Assembly (NCBI GenBank): GCA_017163975.1
Contig: JAFFSR010000264.1
Location: 7,545,001 to 7,609,000 of the forward strand
Length of the DNA: 64,000 nt
Direction: 5' to 3'
DNA from: Anastatus disparis
Lineage: Eukaryota > Arthropoda > Insecta > Hymenoptera > Eupelmidae
Part shown: one piece after another, positions 1 to 13,576 of the stretch
Layout: every line of letters starts with the position of its first letter
Numbering within the stretch: position 1 is the stretch's first letter
Translations under genes and position numbers: made by a program
Notes under the pieces: generated by a model
Told to the model about the DNA's origin: nothing
The model's input: only the letters and a program-made list of their open reading frames with translations
Databases searched by the model: none

Positions 1-151
1 CCCCAACACTACAATATCACCTCTCTCTCCTACCACTCATGGTCTCGCGAGCGCTTTGAATATGAAACCATTCTGCGTATGCATTCTTATCACTGTATAC
101 CTACTCAGGCGATGTGAAGTTCAGTCGTTATTCGTACCTGTATTCGTACGG

Positions 152-2908
152 CTAGCTTTTTTTTAACCCGACAAATCTTCTTTTACCACATACGGTCTTA
201 CAAGTTTTTGTCTCTGTAAGTAATAATACTTTGTGAAAATCTATCCTTCTTATTGCCGGTGAAGATACAATCATTTTGTCCGTGTTACCCGATATTAACT
301 CGCGTATACTTTCAAAATTAACTTTTCGACTATTTGAATGATTTAGTCTAATACCTTTAATTTTACATACTGTTTGTTCAGAACCATCTGGAAAATTACA
401 CTTGTATGCGTAAAATTTTGGACTATCAGAGGCAAAAGATGATATGTATGTATTAACACCTTTCTCCGCTAATTCATCAGTAAGTTCGTCAAGCAGTGTA
501 CTAATCGGCAAATCGTGATCGTCGTTCTTACTGACATAGAAAACTGAGTCTGTGTCGTAGTACAGTGCACACGATCCTAGTTTGTTCGAATAATCAAAAA
601 GTTTAAGCCGAGCTTGTGCTGTTGCGAAAGCTGCAATTACAAAACTTGTCGTGCGTCACTGCAAGAGAGAGTTTTATCCTGATACTATCAATTCACGTAC
701 AATACCTGATCTTTGACTGGGATGATACTGTTTACAATCACTTCAGCATTGATAAGTAGTTCTGTCAATCTTGCTGGCTTGACCTCTGTTTTAGCCATAT
801 TCTTTCGTTGCGCGAGCTTCCCACATAACAAGTTTGAACATAGTTTAGTTACCGACCTCAAACCCGCATTAAAATTTATATCAGTTTTACTTAGACAAAT
901 ACCCTCTTCACGTTCAAAGTTCTCTATATAACGGTCCTTATGATCTTCGGTAATACATTTCGACGGGTAGCCAGAAGCTTCGGTTTTTCGCTTAAAGAAT
1001 TCATCAATGTACTCGGTAAAAATACCACCTGTTAGCGTCACAGAGTTATATTGTACCATCTCACATTGCCATATTTTCTCAACGTTTTGAATCACGTATT
1101 TTATTTCTACAGTTTTTTTAAGCTCTTCTGATATCCATGTTCCGTGTAATACCTGATTTATCGTATTATCGATATAATCCGTTTGAATCATTTGCTCGCA
1201 GCACGTACGGTAAAGAGGATAAATTAATTTTTCATGCATTCCAACTCGTAAAACAAGGTGATACAAATTTCTAGGTGGGAGTACATCACACATGATAAGA
1301 CCTTCAACGTTGCTGATGTCGTTGTTATTTCCTAGGAGAGTTTGAGTTTCATTACCCACATATAACGTATCATGGCCCACAGGATATTTACCTCGTTTGC
1401 AAATGTATGGGTATAATAAACATACATTAACGTATTTAATTTTTTCATTACCCTCGCGTTCGTATAATTTTACCGTGTTATCAGGTCTACCGCCGAAAAA
1501 CGCATCACAGTTCAACGGATTACGATAAACAAGATGGACATTCTCATCTATATATTCTCTCAATTCTTGGTTACGTGAAATTTCCTTCTCAAATTTACAA
1601 CCCCATATTTCAATGAGTTTATAATTGCCTATTTTAATTTTTAAGGATATAGCACATGTTCTTTAGTATCTGTCGTCAAGTGATTCGCCTGATGATAATG
1701 TTTCATTTCTATTTATTCTGTAATATCGTGGACATCCATGTCAGTAGCACCCGTAAAATTGAAGAACTGAACCATTATTATCCTCATTTTCTCGTGGTCG
1801 AGCGTATCCATCAACAAGAACACCTTCAATGAGTCTCCGCTCCCGTCCCTGCCCTTCATGCTCAATTCAACACTGTAGAATCTTTTGTTTCATCCAATAA
1901 AGCCATTGTGTAGCTTTGATAGATTGATTATCAGCCATTCTGTACCCTCTCACAGGTATAATAGCTATTTGATTTTTTCTTGAAAACTTTTTTCTGTAAA
2001 CACGCATACACGATGAAGCTATGGTTGTATACTCCTCGAATGGGTCTACATTAAACTTCATGAAATTTTTTCGAAATTCTAAACATGCCTCTATTAGTAT
2101 TTTAACATCTTGTTTACAATATTTTACGATCTTTTCTTGGAAATTAAATATGTATCCTGTATCTGACTGGTTAATATACTATTTTATAAATTTTTATCTT
2201 TCCTTACTGTTCATACCATCGACACCGTATATATCTAGGCTCGGTAAAGGTCCGATATATAATTAATTTTCTTCTGTGTTAAATAAACGTGAAAAAGTCC
2301 CTTTTTCTGTATCTGACAGCTCGTAAGCTTTTGGGAAATCACATGGTGGCATATGAAAACAATTTAGACTATCGGTAATTTTAACGCTTGAAATTTGCAT
2401 CAGAATTATTTTGGAACCGTTAAAAATCACCGTTGGTTTCTCCCGTAAACAATGGTTTTCTACGATGTACTTGAATACAAATTGATAATTAAATCCTTGC
2501 GAATCATGTGCTATACGAATAACTTTTTTAAACTTTTCACGTCGTGATAGAGCTAACCCTACAAATTGTTTTACTGGATCTTTTTGAAATACGAATTCAC
2601 GAATACCACATTCTTCACACATATTTGATATATTAGTATCCTCTAGACAAAAACTACAAATCTGCTGTACAACACACAGTTTAGGTACATGTATTTTTTT
2701 ATTTTCATCACCTAACACAGAAAGAGTTTGTTGTGTTTCAAAATCATAAAATAAATATAATATTTTAGATCTTTCATTACCTTGTTCTATAGGCTGAATA
2801 TAGCAAAAGTGGTTGATCGGTAGCCGTTTGTTACAAATGTCACAAAATACAATTCTGCATTCATGTCTTTCACCGCGGGTTTTTACACGGATAGTTTTAC
2901 AACAAATT
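152..2908 (-). pseudogene. Polinton/Maverick-type family B DNA polymerase, exonuclease to C-terminus (decayed)
   Basis: Reading leftwards on the minus strand, the segment carries the landmarks of a protein-primed family B polymerase. A cysteine-rich CDIC motif is followed by the exonuclease I motif YDFET (about 2728-2750), an Exo III-like YCKQDV (about 2103-2130), a motif A-like VCLLYP (about 1406-1432), a motif B-like KLCSNLLCGK (about 820-850) and the catalytic motif C YYDTDSV (about 545-565). The C-terminus ends in a stop at 152. The reading frame is broken several times: between the open blocks 2263-2718, 1867-2061, 688-1563 and 152-511 there are frameshifts and stops, for example two adjacent stops near 688 and a stop replacing a Trp-like position near 1740. 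The N-terminal half resumes beyond the LTR retrotransposon at 24731. Family assignment rests on motif order and the Polinton-like spacing; the other Polinton genes (integrase, ATPase, protease, capsid) are not seen. An adintovirus-type copy is an alternative name for the same lineage. Confidence 0.85.
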
Positions 2909-4433
2909 TGTTAAGTGACAGAATTTTTCACTTAATTTTTTTTTATCTTGAGAAAATATTTTTGATTTTTCAAAAAATTTTTAATCATTTATTCCCATAG
3001 TGAAAAGAAAGAGGTCTTAAAAGTGTCAAGGTTACTTTCTTTTCACTTTCTTATCGAGTTCTGGGAATTCAACAGCTTAACCGTTGACGGAGATCGTCGC
3101 AGTCTCCACTCTCTCTACTTTTCTGCATTGAGAGTGGAAACTCATGATTTCCAATGCACTGGACAAGGGAGTGCGAGAAGGAGGAAGAGAGCTATTTCTC
3201 TTTTTCTTGCATCTCCTCCCACTACCAGTTGCTTTGTTTGAAGTTGGCCTGACGGTGCTAGTGTTAACGACGGGCCTAGCTTGAAGAGAGATGCGCGCGA
3301 CCAGGCCTAAGGGCAGAACGTGTGTGCTGCAGCCCACGAGGCTGTAGCCACTAACTTCAAATTCGCAATATTTTATTTTCGAGTTAGTTCTTCTTCTTAT
3401 ATTCACTTTTATAGTGCCAAGTGCATAAGAACTTTTCTTTGGGGACTATTATAATTTATTTTTATTTAAAAATCGTGTTTAAACTGGGTTTTCGTTTGCC
3501 GGGTATTGTGTTGGGTAATCTAGTGCGCGCATGGAATACAGAGTAGTATTTTGTGCAGCCAGGGAGCTGGCTGGAAAGTCCAGGAAAGCCGGCAATGCAG
3601 TGCCCGCCGGCCGGCATGTATATTTCTTAAGATAAGTACTACAATTTTAATATAAAACATTAGAACAGTAATTCTTATACAATGATATACTAGTTATTTT
3701 TATGTCTCACTAAAATAAAATTTCCATTTTACTTTTGTCATAAATAAAGAAAGACAATATAATTCAATTTAATTTTTACGATGAATTACATAGGGTATAG
3801 CACATTAATTTGGTGTCTATATTCTTGTTAAATATGATATGAAATGAATATAAGGAACTTTTATTCACAAATTAATTCAATCGTTTATTACTTAACTGAT
3901 GAATAGAACTCCATAAAATATATGAACAATAGTAATTAAGTGTTTGATTGTCATTGGCCGTTACAAAGCCGTTACAGTAACCTAGTCAAAATTCTAATTT
4001 GCATAATAACATCTATAAACATCAGCTGATTGAATCTGTAATAAATATGCGTACAAAGATATATTAACGAAATATTGTTCAAGATATAGAACTTCGGAAC
4101 TGGTGAAGTGTCAAATCCGAAAATTTTCTCAGCACTTTTTTTCTATTGACTTAAATGTATAGTTTTAATTTAAATCAGTGGAAATTTTCAATCATTTACT
4201 GTTTTGTCAATACTTTATCGTAAATTCTATTTATAATTGTATTTTAAATAATCCAGAAAATAAAGAGAAAATTTCATAAAGAGGTTGTTTTGAAATTTAA
4301 TTAGTACAGTAATTCTTATAAAATAATATTTTAGCCTAATCTTTATGTCTCTCTAAAATAAAAATACGTTATTGACGGCGGGATTATCTTCTGGGAGGCA
4401 AAACTCCTAGAGGAAAATTCCCGCCTCTTTACA
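2909..4433 (+). repeat. 5' LTR (1.5 kb)
   Basis: This segment matches 21500-24730 closely over most of its length, including the TGTTAAG start, the TTCTTAAGATAAGTACTAC block and the CCTCTTTACA end. Relative to the 3' LTR it lacks about 1.7 kb: after TATATTCTTGTTAAA the two copies diverge and rejoin at GGAACTTTTATTCAC (3856 here, 24149 there). Small substitutions and short indels separate the two LTRs elsewhere, so the insertion is not very recent. Confidence 0.9.
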
Positions 4434-4434
4434 C

Positions 4435-4453
4435 TGGCGCCCGCACGTGGAGC
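4435..4453 (+). other. Primer binding site, tRNA-Lys type
   Basis: One base after the LTR end lies TGGCGCCCGCACGTGGAGC. The leading TGG pairs with the CCA tail of a tRNA, and most of the following bases are complementary to the 3' end of tRNA-Lys (which ends in GTTGGGCGCCA), with a few mismatches. TGGCGCCC is the usual start of Lys-primed PBS sites in Gypsy-type elements and retroviruses. Confidence 0.75.
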
Positions 4454-5670
4454 CGTCAGGTCAAAGAAATGACCGAGATTTTGACAAAATATCTTGCTAG
4501 GGTCTCAATCATTTATGCATATAAGATGTTGACGGTTCTACATAGAGAACTGTTTAACAACGCGAACCGCGACCTTTCGAGAAAGAGAAAAATGTGTATA
4601 GAAAGACAAAGTGATAAAACTTTCTAGTTCAGTGAGAATTTGATTGAAACGGTTAAACAATTTAATCATGATGTCGCAATTGAATATTTTATTGATTATT
4701 GAAGGGATAAATATTATGAATTAAATGATTAATCAAATTAATGAAATGTCTCGTTAGCTGAACAAAATGTTAGATGCTATTAACGAAATAAGCAAGTGAC
4801 TTGATTAAAGATTTATTAATTTTAGTTAAATATTTGATTAAATGTTCGGATTAAAATAATTAATTAATTAGACCAATTAAATATTTGATTAGATAAACAA
4901 AATTATATTTGTTGTAATTACTTCATTAGATTCTTTTATTAAACATTTCATTATATTAATATAATAATTTTTTATATTACTGAAATATTGAATTATCCCA
5001 GTGAAATATTTAGTTGATAATAGTTCAAAACTAAAAGTTTATTTTTATATTTTATTAAATTGATTCATTTTAATATTACGGATACTCTTACTTACTATTT
5101 ACGTTTTTTATTCTTATAGACATTTTTTGGCACTTATACAACAATTTTTGTTCCTACGATAAGATTATTGATACAAAAATATATTTCGCTGATTTAATTG
5201 GATATTATAATATTTCTGCTAAATTACTTTGATGTTTAATGGTATATTTGATTATCTTAATGAAGTGTTTACTAATTCTAACGTATTTATTCTATTATTT
5301 TTATCAAGTTTTGATTGAAAGAAGAATATATTGCATTGATTTGATTGATTATTGTATCACCTCTGTTAAGTTGCTTTACTGTTCAGTGATGTATTTAGTT
5401 GTGTTAATGAAGTATTTAATAATGTCAAGATTATTGTTTTATTCACTCAGTAGATTTTGAATAGTAGCAAAAGGATGTTTCATTGTTTCAGTTAAATGGT
5501 GTATGACTTATACTAAATTGTGTCACTGATCAATGAAATGCCTATAAAATTATTTTATTACTTTTATTATTTAATTATATTGCGTCTATGAAATCGGTGA
5601 TTAATTGAATTAATTATTATCTAAGCAATTAAATATTTTATTATTTATGTTCCAACTAAATATTTAGTTG

Positions 5671-6817
5671 CCCTGGTAGAAAGTTGAGCATATTTTCAGT
5701 ATATCATCCCGTATTTTATGGGCAGTCGCGATCATATGCTTTTAGATATCGCGATAAACCTCCATTACTCTTAACGAATTATCGCGATGGTATCGGGAGG
5801 ATATGGTCAATGTTGAATTATACTATATTCATAAACAGCATATTACAAAGTGTGAGTGAGCACGCATATGGGAACACAGTTAGTGAGAAAGAGAAAGGCT
5901 GTTCACTCCTTGTTTCCTTTTCAGTTCCTAAACGGACAGTCTTACACTGAAAAAAAATAGCAGAAAATCACGTTGTTGGTCGACGATTTCAATGCGACCA
6001 TGCACCGTCGAGGTTATTTAACTTCGTTCAACGGCGACATTTTAACGTGCTTTGCGTAATTTCACGTAAACTGAACACAAGATTTTTTAGATTAAATCAG
6101 TTAGATTTTGCGCTTCAACAATGTTAAATAACATCGACGGTGCATGGTCGCATTGAAATCGTCGACCAACGACGTGATTTCTCGCCATTTTCTTTTACAG
6201 TGTATTCTCTCACACTAAGTTTACATATGCACTCGCTCACTCGCACTTCGCACTCACTGATTTTACATGGATATTTTATTCATAATCATACTGTATATGT
6301 TCGCAAATAAATTTAAGTTATACAATAAAGAACAGAAAATGTTGACACTATTACAATAACAGTATATGCATCTTTAATAATTTTAAAGTTAAGTCAAGTC
6401 AATCTAACCTGCACATATAGTGATGAAGATAGATACTTATAGAAGACGAAGCGTCGAGTGATGCGCGCGCAGCTAACATTCAGTATTCACAACTATAGGA
6501 TATATTTTACGATTGTACAAACAGGCGCCATCGCGGGCAGCATGTATATATACAGATTCGCTTTCTATAAACGATTTTAATTGCAAAATTATTTACAACT
6601 CATATGAATTGTAATAATGAATATTATAATATTTATAATTTATTTTGAATCAGAAGAAAAAAATTTTAATTATTTTAGTGATTATATTTTATATCAACTC
6701 TGTAATCTTTAATATATTATCGTGTATTTATCGGTCACTTATCGCGACTGCGTAGCGACGAGATATAGCCAACAGTTAGTTATCTGAGCATATCTTATCC
6801 TTAATTTTCTACCAGGG
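5671..6817. mobile_element. TIR element with CCCTGGTAGAAA ends
   Basis: The left end CCCTGGTAGAAAGTTGAGCA (5671) is mirrored at the right end by TTAATTTTCTACCAGGG (6817). Subterminal words such as GCAGTCGCGAT also recur in inverse orientation. The flanking DNA on both sides is the same GATTAA-type repeat, consistent with insertion into that array. No transposase is present; it is a non-autonomous element carrying a second, smaller MITE. Confidence 0.6.
5945..6202. mobile_element. Palindromic MITE with TA target duplication
   Basis: The element runs from CACTGAAAAAAAATAGC to TTTTCTTTTACAGTG and is flanked by TA on both sides. Its arms fold onto each other over about 80 bases: ACGTTGTTGGTCGACGATTT on the left is answered by AAATCGTCGACCAACGACGT on the right. 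TA duplication suggests mobilisation by a Tc1/mariner-type transposase. It has no coding capacity. Confidence 0.75.
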
Positions 6818-7135
6818 TGTATTAATTAATTTCTTTATCAGATCGATTAAATGATTATTTAAATCGATTAGATTTTTTTTTATGATTGTATCATTTCATT
6901 GATTTGGTGATTTTTTTCCCGGTGTATTAAGGGAAACCAAGGGTATGGAGGGTTTACTCATATGTCAATGTATTTAAAAGTAATATATGTTTATATGCAA
7001 TTTTGCATATAAAAAAGAATAGTAAGAATAAGCGTGTTCCATCGAAAAATCAAATTTATGGCCGTATTATGAGTTTCTTTTCTGCTTGGGTTTACAAAAA
7101 CACTTCTTGATTGTTGCTTCAATTTTCTTTTCTTG

Positions 7136-7165
7136 GTGCGGCCGGGACTCGAACCCACGAGCCCG
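7136..7165 (-). other. tRNA 3'-half-like relic
   Basis: The minus strand reads GGGCTCGTGGGTTCGAGTCC, which contains a B-box/T-arm (GGGTTCGAGTCCC). No A-box or anticodon arm is recognisable next to it. It is best read as the remnant of a tRNA or tRNA-derived SINE inside the LTR-element leader. Confidence 0.35.
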
Positions 7166-10100
7166 CTGTATCTTATCTAATTACTAAAATAATAAATTTC
7201 AATATACATATATATATAATAATATAATATATATACATATATACTGTTTAATTAAAATGTACTTTTTCTTTTTTTTTATCCACAATTCTAGCCATATCGG
7301 CTATTGCGGAAGGGTTCGAACAGTGATGAGTAGGCCCATCACTTAGTATTTGCCGAAACCAACAGTCTGATCAAGATAGGCCACGATAAAACCAAGGGGA
7401 GTGAACGAATTGGAATCTCCCCTCGTTCTAAAAATTTTTCAGATGGACCATGGAATTAATAAAAAAGAAAAATATCGCAAAAATTAAAACTTTTTTGTTT
7501 ATCATTCTTAACAACAATTTTCTTAAATAAAAATAAAATCATTTGCCACACGTTCGTTAACCTGCGCTAAACAACGCGATCTGACCTACATAAAAAATAT
7601 ATATAAAAAGAAATAAACTAGCAACGAAATGATATAGAAACGAAATTTTCTTATCTGGCCCAACCGTGTTCGCGAAGGAATCATCATTGTTGATTCCAAA
7701 ATTCCTTTATTATAAAATGCTTAATTATTCCTAAAGTAGGAAATTGAAGCAAGAATCAAGAGATGTTTCCGCAAGGGAACAAGGGTTTAGAAATGCACCG
7801 ATACAAATAATTTAAAGAATATTTTCTTTTAGAATCATAGAGTCATAAAAGAATATAAACTCAAAGCGATTTCAGCGAAAATTTAGTTAGTTTAAATATA
7901 CAATTTTTCCGTGCTGGGGAAAATTATTCAGAATTAAGAGATGTTAATATAAAATAATTTTTTTTTGTAAACGGGAAAGGTGAGAAAAGATAAAACAATC
8001 GAAAATTCGTGTCGATATAAAGAAAATTACATAGATGCAAGGCGTTATAGATAATAAATAATAACTTTTATGAATAGATTTTTAGTTGCGCGGTAAGAAT
8101 AAAAATAATGATTGGAAGGAAAATCAGTTTACCTGCTTTTGATGCGAGGGTTCAAGGAAAATCCTAAATTTATACTCTCAAAGAAATTTTTTTTTTAAAA
8201 AGATTTTCTTTTTAGAGACGGTTGAAACAGTTCAACAAAACCATAAAATGAAGATAATATCTACAGCTAATAAAACTTTCCTTCTGGAAGGAGAAGATTT
8301 GTTTTGGAAGAATAACAATTTATAATAAAACTTATAAAATTTTAATAATAAAATAAAATTGCAAAATTGTTTAATTCCAACAAAAACTTTAATAATACAA
8401 TTTCCTGTGCGGGTTAAATAAAACAAAATAAATAAAAATCAATCGTAACCAGAATTTTAAAATCTTGCCATAAAATTTAAGCAATGTTCCATAAAAATTG
8501 TTAAAATTTAATCATTTTAGAATTTTCTTTTCCTTTTCTCAAAAGCCAAATCATAAATTTCTAAGAATAAGATAAATCAAATTAGTAAATTTGGATTAAT
8601 TAAAACTAAGTTCAAATCCTGTACATACTCAAATAAAAAAATCAATAAACTCTCTCGTTTCAACCTTAACATAAAACTAAAAAAAAAATTCAACAATATA
8701 GTAATCTTTAGGCAATTTGAATAAAAACTTGATAATTAAGAATAATAAGTAATTCATCAATGAATATAAATAATCAACTTTTAATGAAAGTAAAGATCGT
8801 AACTCATTAAGATAAAAAATTTTTTTTTTTAATTTATTCAAAGCTAAATAAATTGGAAATAATTCAAATTATGAAAACTTTCTTTTCAGTTAACCGTGTG
8901 AACATTAACCAAAATTTCTTATCGTGAATGTCACTGCGTCATGCAGTGCATGTGCGTTAAACAATAACGTATTTTCACGTAGCTTCGTGTAGCCGAATAT
9001 ACAGTTACATCCGGTCGAGTAAAAAAATAAAAATATCAAGTTCGAGTTTGAAGCTTAAAAGAATATCTCCTTACATAAATATCCCGGCTACTCAGAATTG
9101 ATCGTTGTTGGTCTCACACGAGTCAGCAAATAATAAAATGTAACTCAAGAAATGTAACTTCGAGATAAATACAATGTGTTCCGAAGACGTACAAACGCAA
9201 GCGTGTCGTAATGACGATTAAATAATATGACTTAAAAAAATCTTAAAACTTTTACATATAATAGTTTTTGAATAAATTTCTCTTTTATTTTATTTCTATT
9301 TAAATATTTTAAGTAACCTATAAAATTTTTTTTTACAATTTTAATTAACTTAACTAATAAACTGATGTACATTCTAAATAATTATAGATATTGATGTTAA
9401 ACAGTAATAAAACAATCAGATAATTACAAATTATTATAGTTGTTGTGTTTCTTTTTTTTTATTAACAATAACACAAATAAGAAAAAAATATATAGAGATG
9501 TGATTTTCTCGAAAAAAATTAATAGCATCAATTTTAACGATTAAATAAGATCTTTCAATTAAAACAGTAAAACCTTATTGTAGTTATTTTGAAATTGAAT
9601 TTTCCCTTATTCCCGAGGGAATAACTGAAAACCATTTTTAACAAATTACATTATCATAAAATAAGATATTTTAAAATATAAAGGTAAAATCTGGCATTTG
9701 TGAGTGTTAGCAAGGGCACTAACCCTTATAAGTGTTGGCCTTGAGCCTCCGCATTACAAAGTACAGGTAGTGGGTAGGCAGGTATAAAATGCGTAGTTAG
9801 CATAGACTCATAAGTGTAAAACAATAGGCATAGAGTACCCTGTGTGAAGGCATAGAGTTTTAAGCAGTTTCAATGTATCCGTTTGAAATATTACTAAAAT
9901 TCTTAAAGTCAAAACAAGTTTAAGAAAAAGTTTTTGATCTCCCCACATTTTTATATATAAAGACACACTAGTATTGAGGAAGATGGGTCCTTTCGTTTCT
10001 GGTGTTCAGAACTCTGTGAAATTTGTAAAATTTAAATTAAAAAAAAACAAATTTAATCAAATTTAATAAAAGCTTAAACTTTTCTTAACAAACATTACTA

Positions 10101-13100
10101 TAATAATGGCTAAAATAATTAAAGATTTAATTTGGTAAAAGAGAAAAGCACAAGCAATTTAACCTCGCTTTATTAAAAATTAAAACAAAATTGGTAATTT
10201 AAATAAATATATCTAAAAATAATAAAATTCGAATTTTCTACCATATAATAATTTGTAAAATCACAAAAAAAAACTTCATGCATAATACATCGAAAATTCG
10301 GTATTTATGAATCTTAGGAATTTACAATTTTAATGGAAATTTGAACAGCTTATAAATAATATTAATTAAAATGATACCAAAATAAAATATTAAAATTCTT
10401 TAGAATCAACGTAATGTAATAAAATGTCACGATGGGTTTCAAACTCGCTACGCATACGCGATAAAGAAATAAAAATTTCCAAGTCGTTAAAGTATAATAT
10501 TACTTGCCAGACAAAAACCGATTCTTAAAACAACAGCTCGAGTTTGAGACTGCTAAAATATCGGCTTGCTTATTATCGTTACTGCTCGGAATAAACTTCA
10601 ACTTAATCCTAGCAGTTAAACTGAAATAAAATCTTTAACTATAACAACCATGCGCGTGAGAAGAAATGCTGATTGTAAAACGAAATAAAGTACTTAATAT
10701 TTTAACGATTTAATTATCGAGAATATAAATAAAATTTTTGTCAGTAAATATTTTCTAAAATAAATTGTTTAAAATTCTTTTAAATAAAAAGAAACAAAGA
10801 AAGAAAAGTGAAAGGCTGATACTCAACGTTGTAATATACTATTATTAATTCACTTAATATTATTAAGGTTATCTCTAAACAAAAACGAATAAAAACACCT
10901 TGTGTTTAATATTTTCCTTAACATATTAGTTTTCAATAGACCCGTTTTTTTTTTTTAAGTAAAGACTACCATAACTTAAAATCAACAAAATAACTTTCCT
11001 TTTTCTAAAAGTGCCATAAAAACTCTAAATGTAAGTCATTTTGTGTTTTCAAAAACACGCACTTAAACAGAATTTCAAAAGCAATAAGCCGTAGATAGAT
11101 TAAAACTCCAAAATTTTTCGAAAGTTTAAACAGATGCAGTTAAACCGGTAAATATCATAATAGCACCATAAAATTTTAATACTTTTAAGAAAAACTAAAA
11201 CCAAAATAGTAAATGAAAGCTTTAAAAAAAAAAAAAAAAAAAAAAGAACAATGTTCTTATTTTTAAATTTTCAAAAACATTCTTTGTATATATATACTTT
11301 CAAAATCCGTGGAGAAATATTTTAACACTGTGTACAATTCATCATTTTATTAAACTATATTTAAAATTTTTCAAAACAATTAATAAATTCCGATCAAAGT
11401 TTAATTAAAATATAAATTTACAAAGCAATAACGTTAACATAGTAGTTAATCAATTTAAATTTATCATTTACACTTTAAAATTTTCTTTGATAAATTATTC
11501 TCAGAACATAATTAAAAACTTAAAAATAAATTTAACTCAAAGTTCTAAATTAAACTTAAAAATAACTAAAGTAGAATGTAACAATAATAATTTAAAAAAA
11601 ACTAATAGAAATTAAAATTACTTTTAAGTACTGAAATATGTAAAACCTACAAATTTGGTAAAATTTTTTTTACATCTAAAATAAAAAGTATAAATTATAT
11701 TAATATTTAACTCGAATAAAATAGTCATTGTTAAATAAAGAAACTCATCAATGTTTTAAAATTTAAAAATAATATCTATGATTGAAATCAAGCAAGCGTA
11801 AAACGTACTTGCTCTCGGACAGTGAGACTGTAGCTCTGTGCGCGCGATAACGCACATTTCAATCTCTACGTTGAAGTATACATTGTATGTGCTAGCGTAC
11901 TCTGTTGAAACAGCTCGAGTCTGAAGCAGCGTGACATCATGCTGGCCTGCGTTCACAGTACGCTCTAAGCATAAAAGCATCCCTGCTTTATAATATTTAA
12001 ATGAATGATGTTTAAAACCTTTTACTTTTAAATTAACATCGTTTTCTATTACAAGTAATTTAATTTTGATGAAATATTGTTCTTTTAACTTGCTTGAATT
12101 TTTATTTATGTATCATTTATGCCGTAACACAGGAATTGTTTCTGTGCTGTCACAATGGTATTTAAGATCACATTTACCTTTTGTAATTAATTATGTTTAC
12201 TACTTTTATAATAGTTCATTAATAATATATTAGAGTTATAACGGAATAAAAGATAAAAGAACCATTCATTTTAATATTAGAACGAAAAAAAAATCTTTCC
12301 ACAATTTGTACAATCGTAAATCATATTAATAAAAACCAAATACAATTAATTTTTAATAAATAATTTTTTTTTAAGAAAAAACATATAGAACCCCAAACAA
12401 AATTTTAAAATAGAAATAGTTACTACAAATTCCATTCCGGTGAAATACTTAAAACAAAAGAACGTAAAAACCCCTTTAAGAAATAATAAATGAAAACATA
12501 CATTATAAAGAAAATTTTACTTCAGAATCTCTTTCTTTTCAAAAATCAAGAAAACCTAAAACGTCCAAAATTAAAAACTTTTCTTTCTTTACCTATTCAA
12601 TCTAATAAACTCAAATAGACTAAACATTATTAACAATAATAAAAACATAAAAAAATTTACATTTCAGTCGTAAATATTTTCTTTAATTTAAACATTCGCA
12701 TGAAACTGAAAAACTTAATCATTATTTTAATAAAAACCAACCACGCCACAGCGTTTGTAATACTACGGATAGCTCTAGATAACTATTAATAACTTTTTAA
12801 ATTCTGTTTCTTCCTTATCCTAAATCCTTCCCAATTTCTTCCTTTAACGTGATTTCATCGGGTTACAATGCAAATGCGTTTGGAGATTGTTGCTAGACAA
12901 TAATCTCTTATTAGCGTACTGCAGCTACCGATACGCATCTTTTGACTAAAGGTCCATATATTCTCGCTATATTCCCAAAACCACAAGAAATATTGCATTG
13001 TGTACATTATTTCTAATTTTTAGATCTTCGATCGGTCTAAGTTCGGACGTCAGTATGATTTCCAAAGCTTTCAATCTGAAACTATAGCTGTTGAATTGCT

Positions 13101-13576
13101 GAATCCTTTTTGCTGCTAAACGTTCATTGAACGCGCATAGTGAGGTGGATTGACTGATTCGAAAGTAGGGTCGATAAACGCGCACATACTATGTATACAG
13201 CTCTGAACATACTGAGGGAATTACCAAAAACAAAATAAAAATGTTTAAATTTACTTTATTTTTGTTTAATTTAAAATTTTTCTTTACTAATTGTTTTGCT
13301 TTTATTTATCATTTTTAAACAGTAACTATTATACAGCACCTGGACGTGTGAATGCGTGGCAACTTGCCAGATTTTTAATTAAGAAATTAGAAACTTGAAT
13401 TCACTAATTGTGTAAATTTTCCTTCAGGTGCGAAACTCTACGAATTGAATCTATAGCTAGAAAGTTTAATTCTAGGATAGGTTTGCCGTAGGTAATCACT
13501 AAAATAAGTCTATTTTTATTATTTGGGGGTATTTAGCAAGACTTAGTAACGAAAGAAACGCGGACCGAAAGTAGAA

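Larger units (their letters stand above)
4454..13576 (+). other. Very long non-coding leader of the LTR element (9.1 kb)
   Basis: No coding sequence was recognised between the PBS and gag. The first part (4640-5670, resuming 6818-6915) is a degenerate array of AT-rich units around AAATATTTGATTAA/GATTAA, interrupted by a TIR element at 5671-6817. From about 7430 the sequence is extremely A-rich and G-poor on the plus strand, broken by GC-richer islands near 8905-9220, 9690-9860, 10425-10690, 11790-11985 and 12765-13200. Three of these contain related words (TTCGAGTTTGAAGC near 9040, CAGCTCGAGTTTGAGAC near 10535, CAGCTCGAGTCTGAAGC near 11908), hinting at a decayed repeat of about 1.4 kb. The leader may be original to the element or partly inserted DNA. 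Confidence 0.6.
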
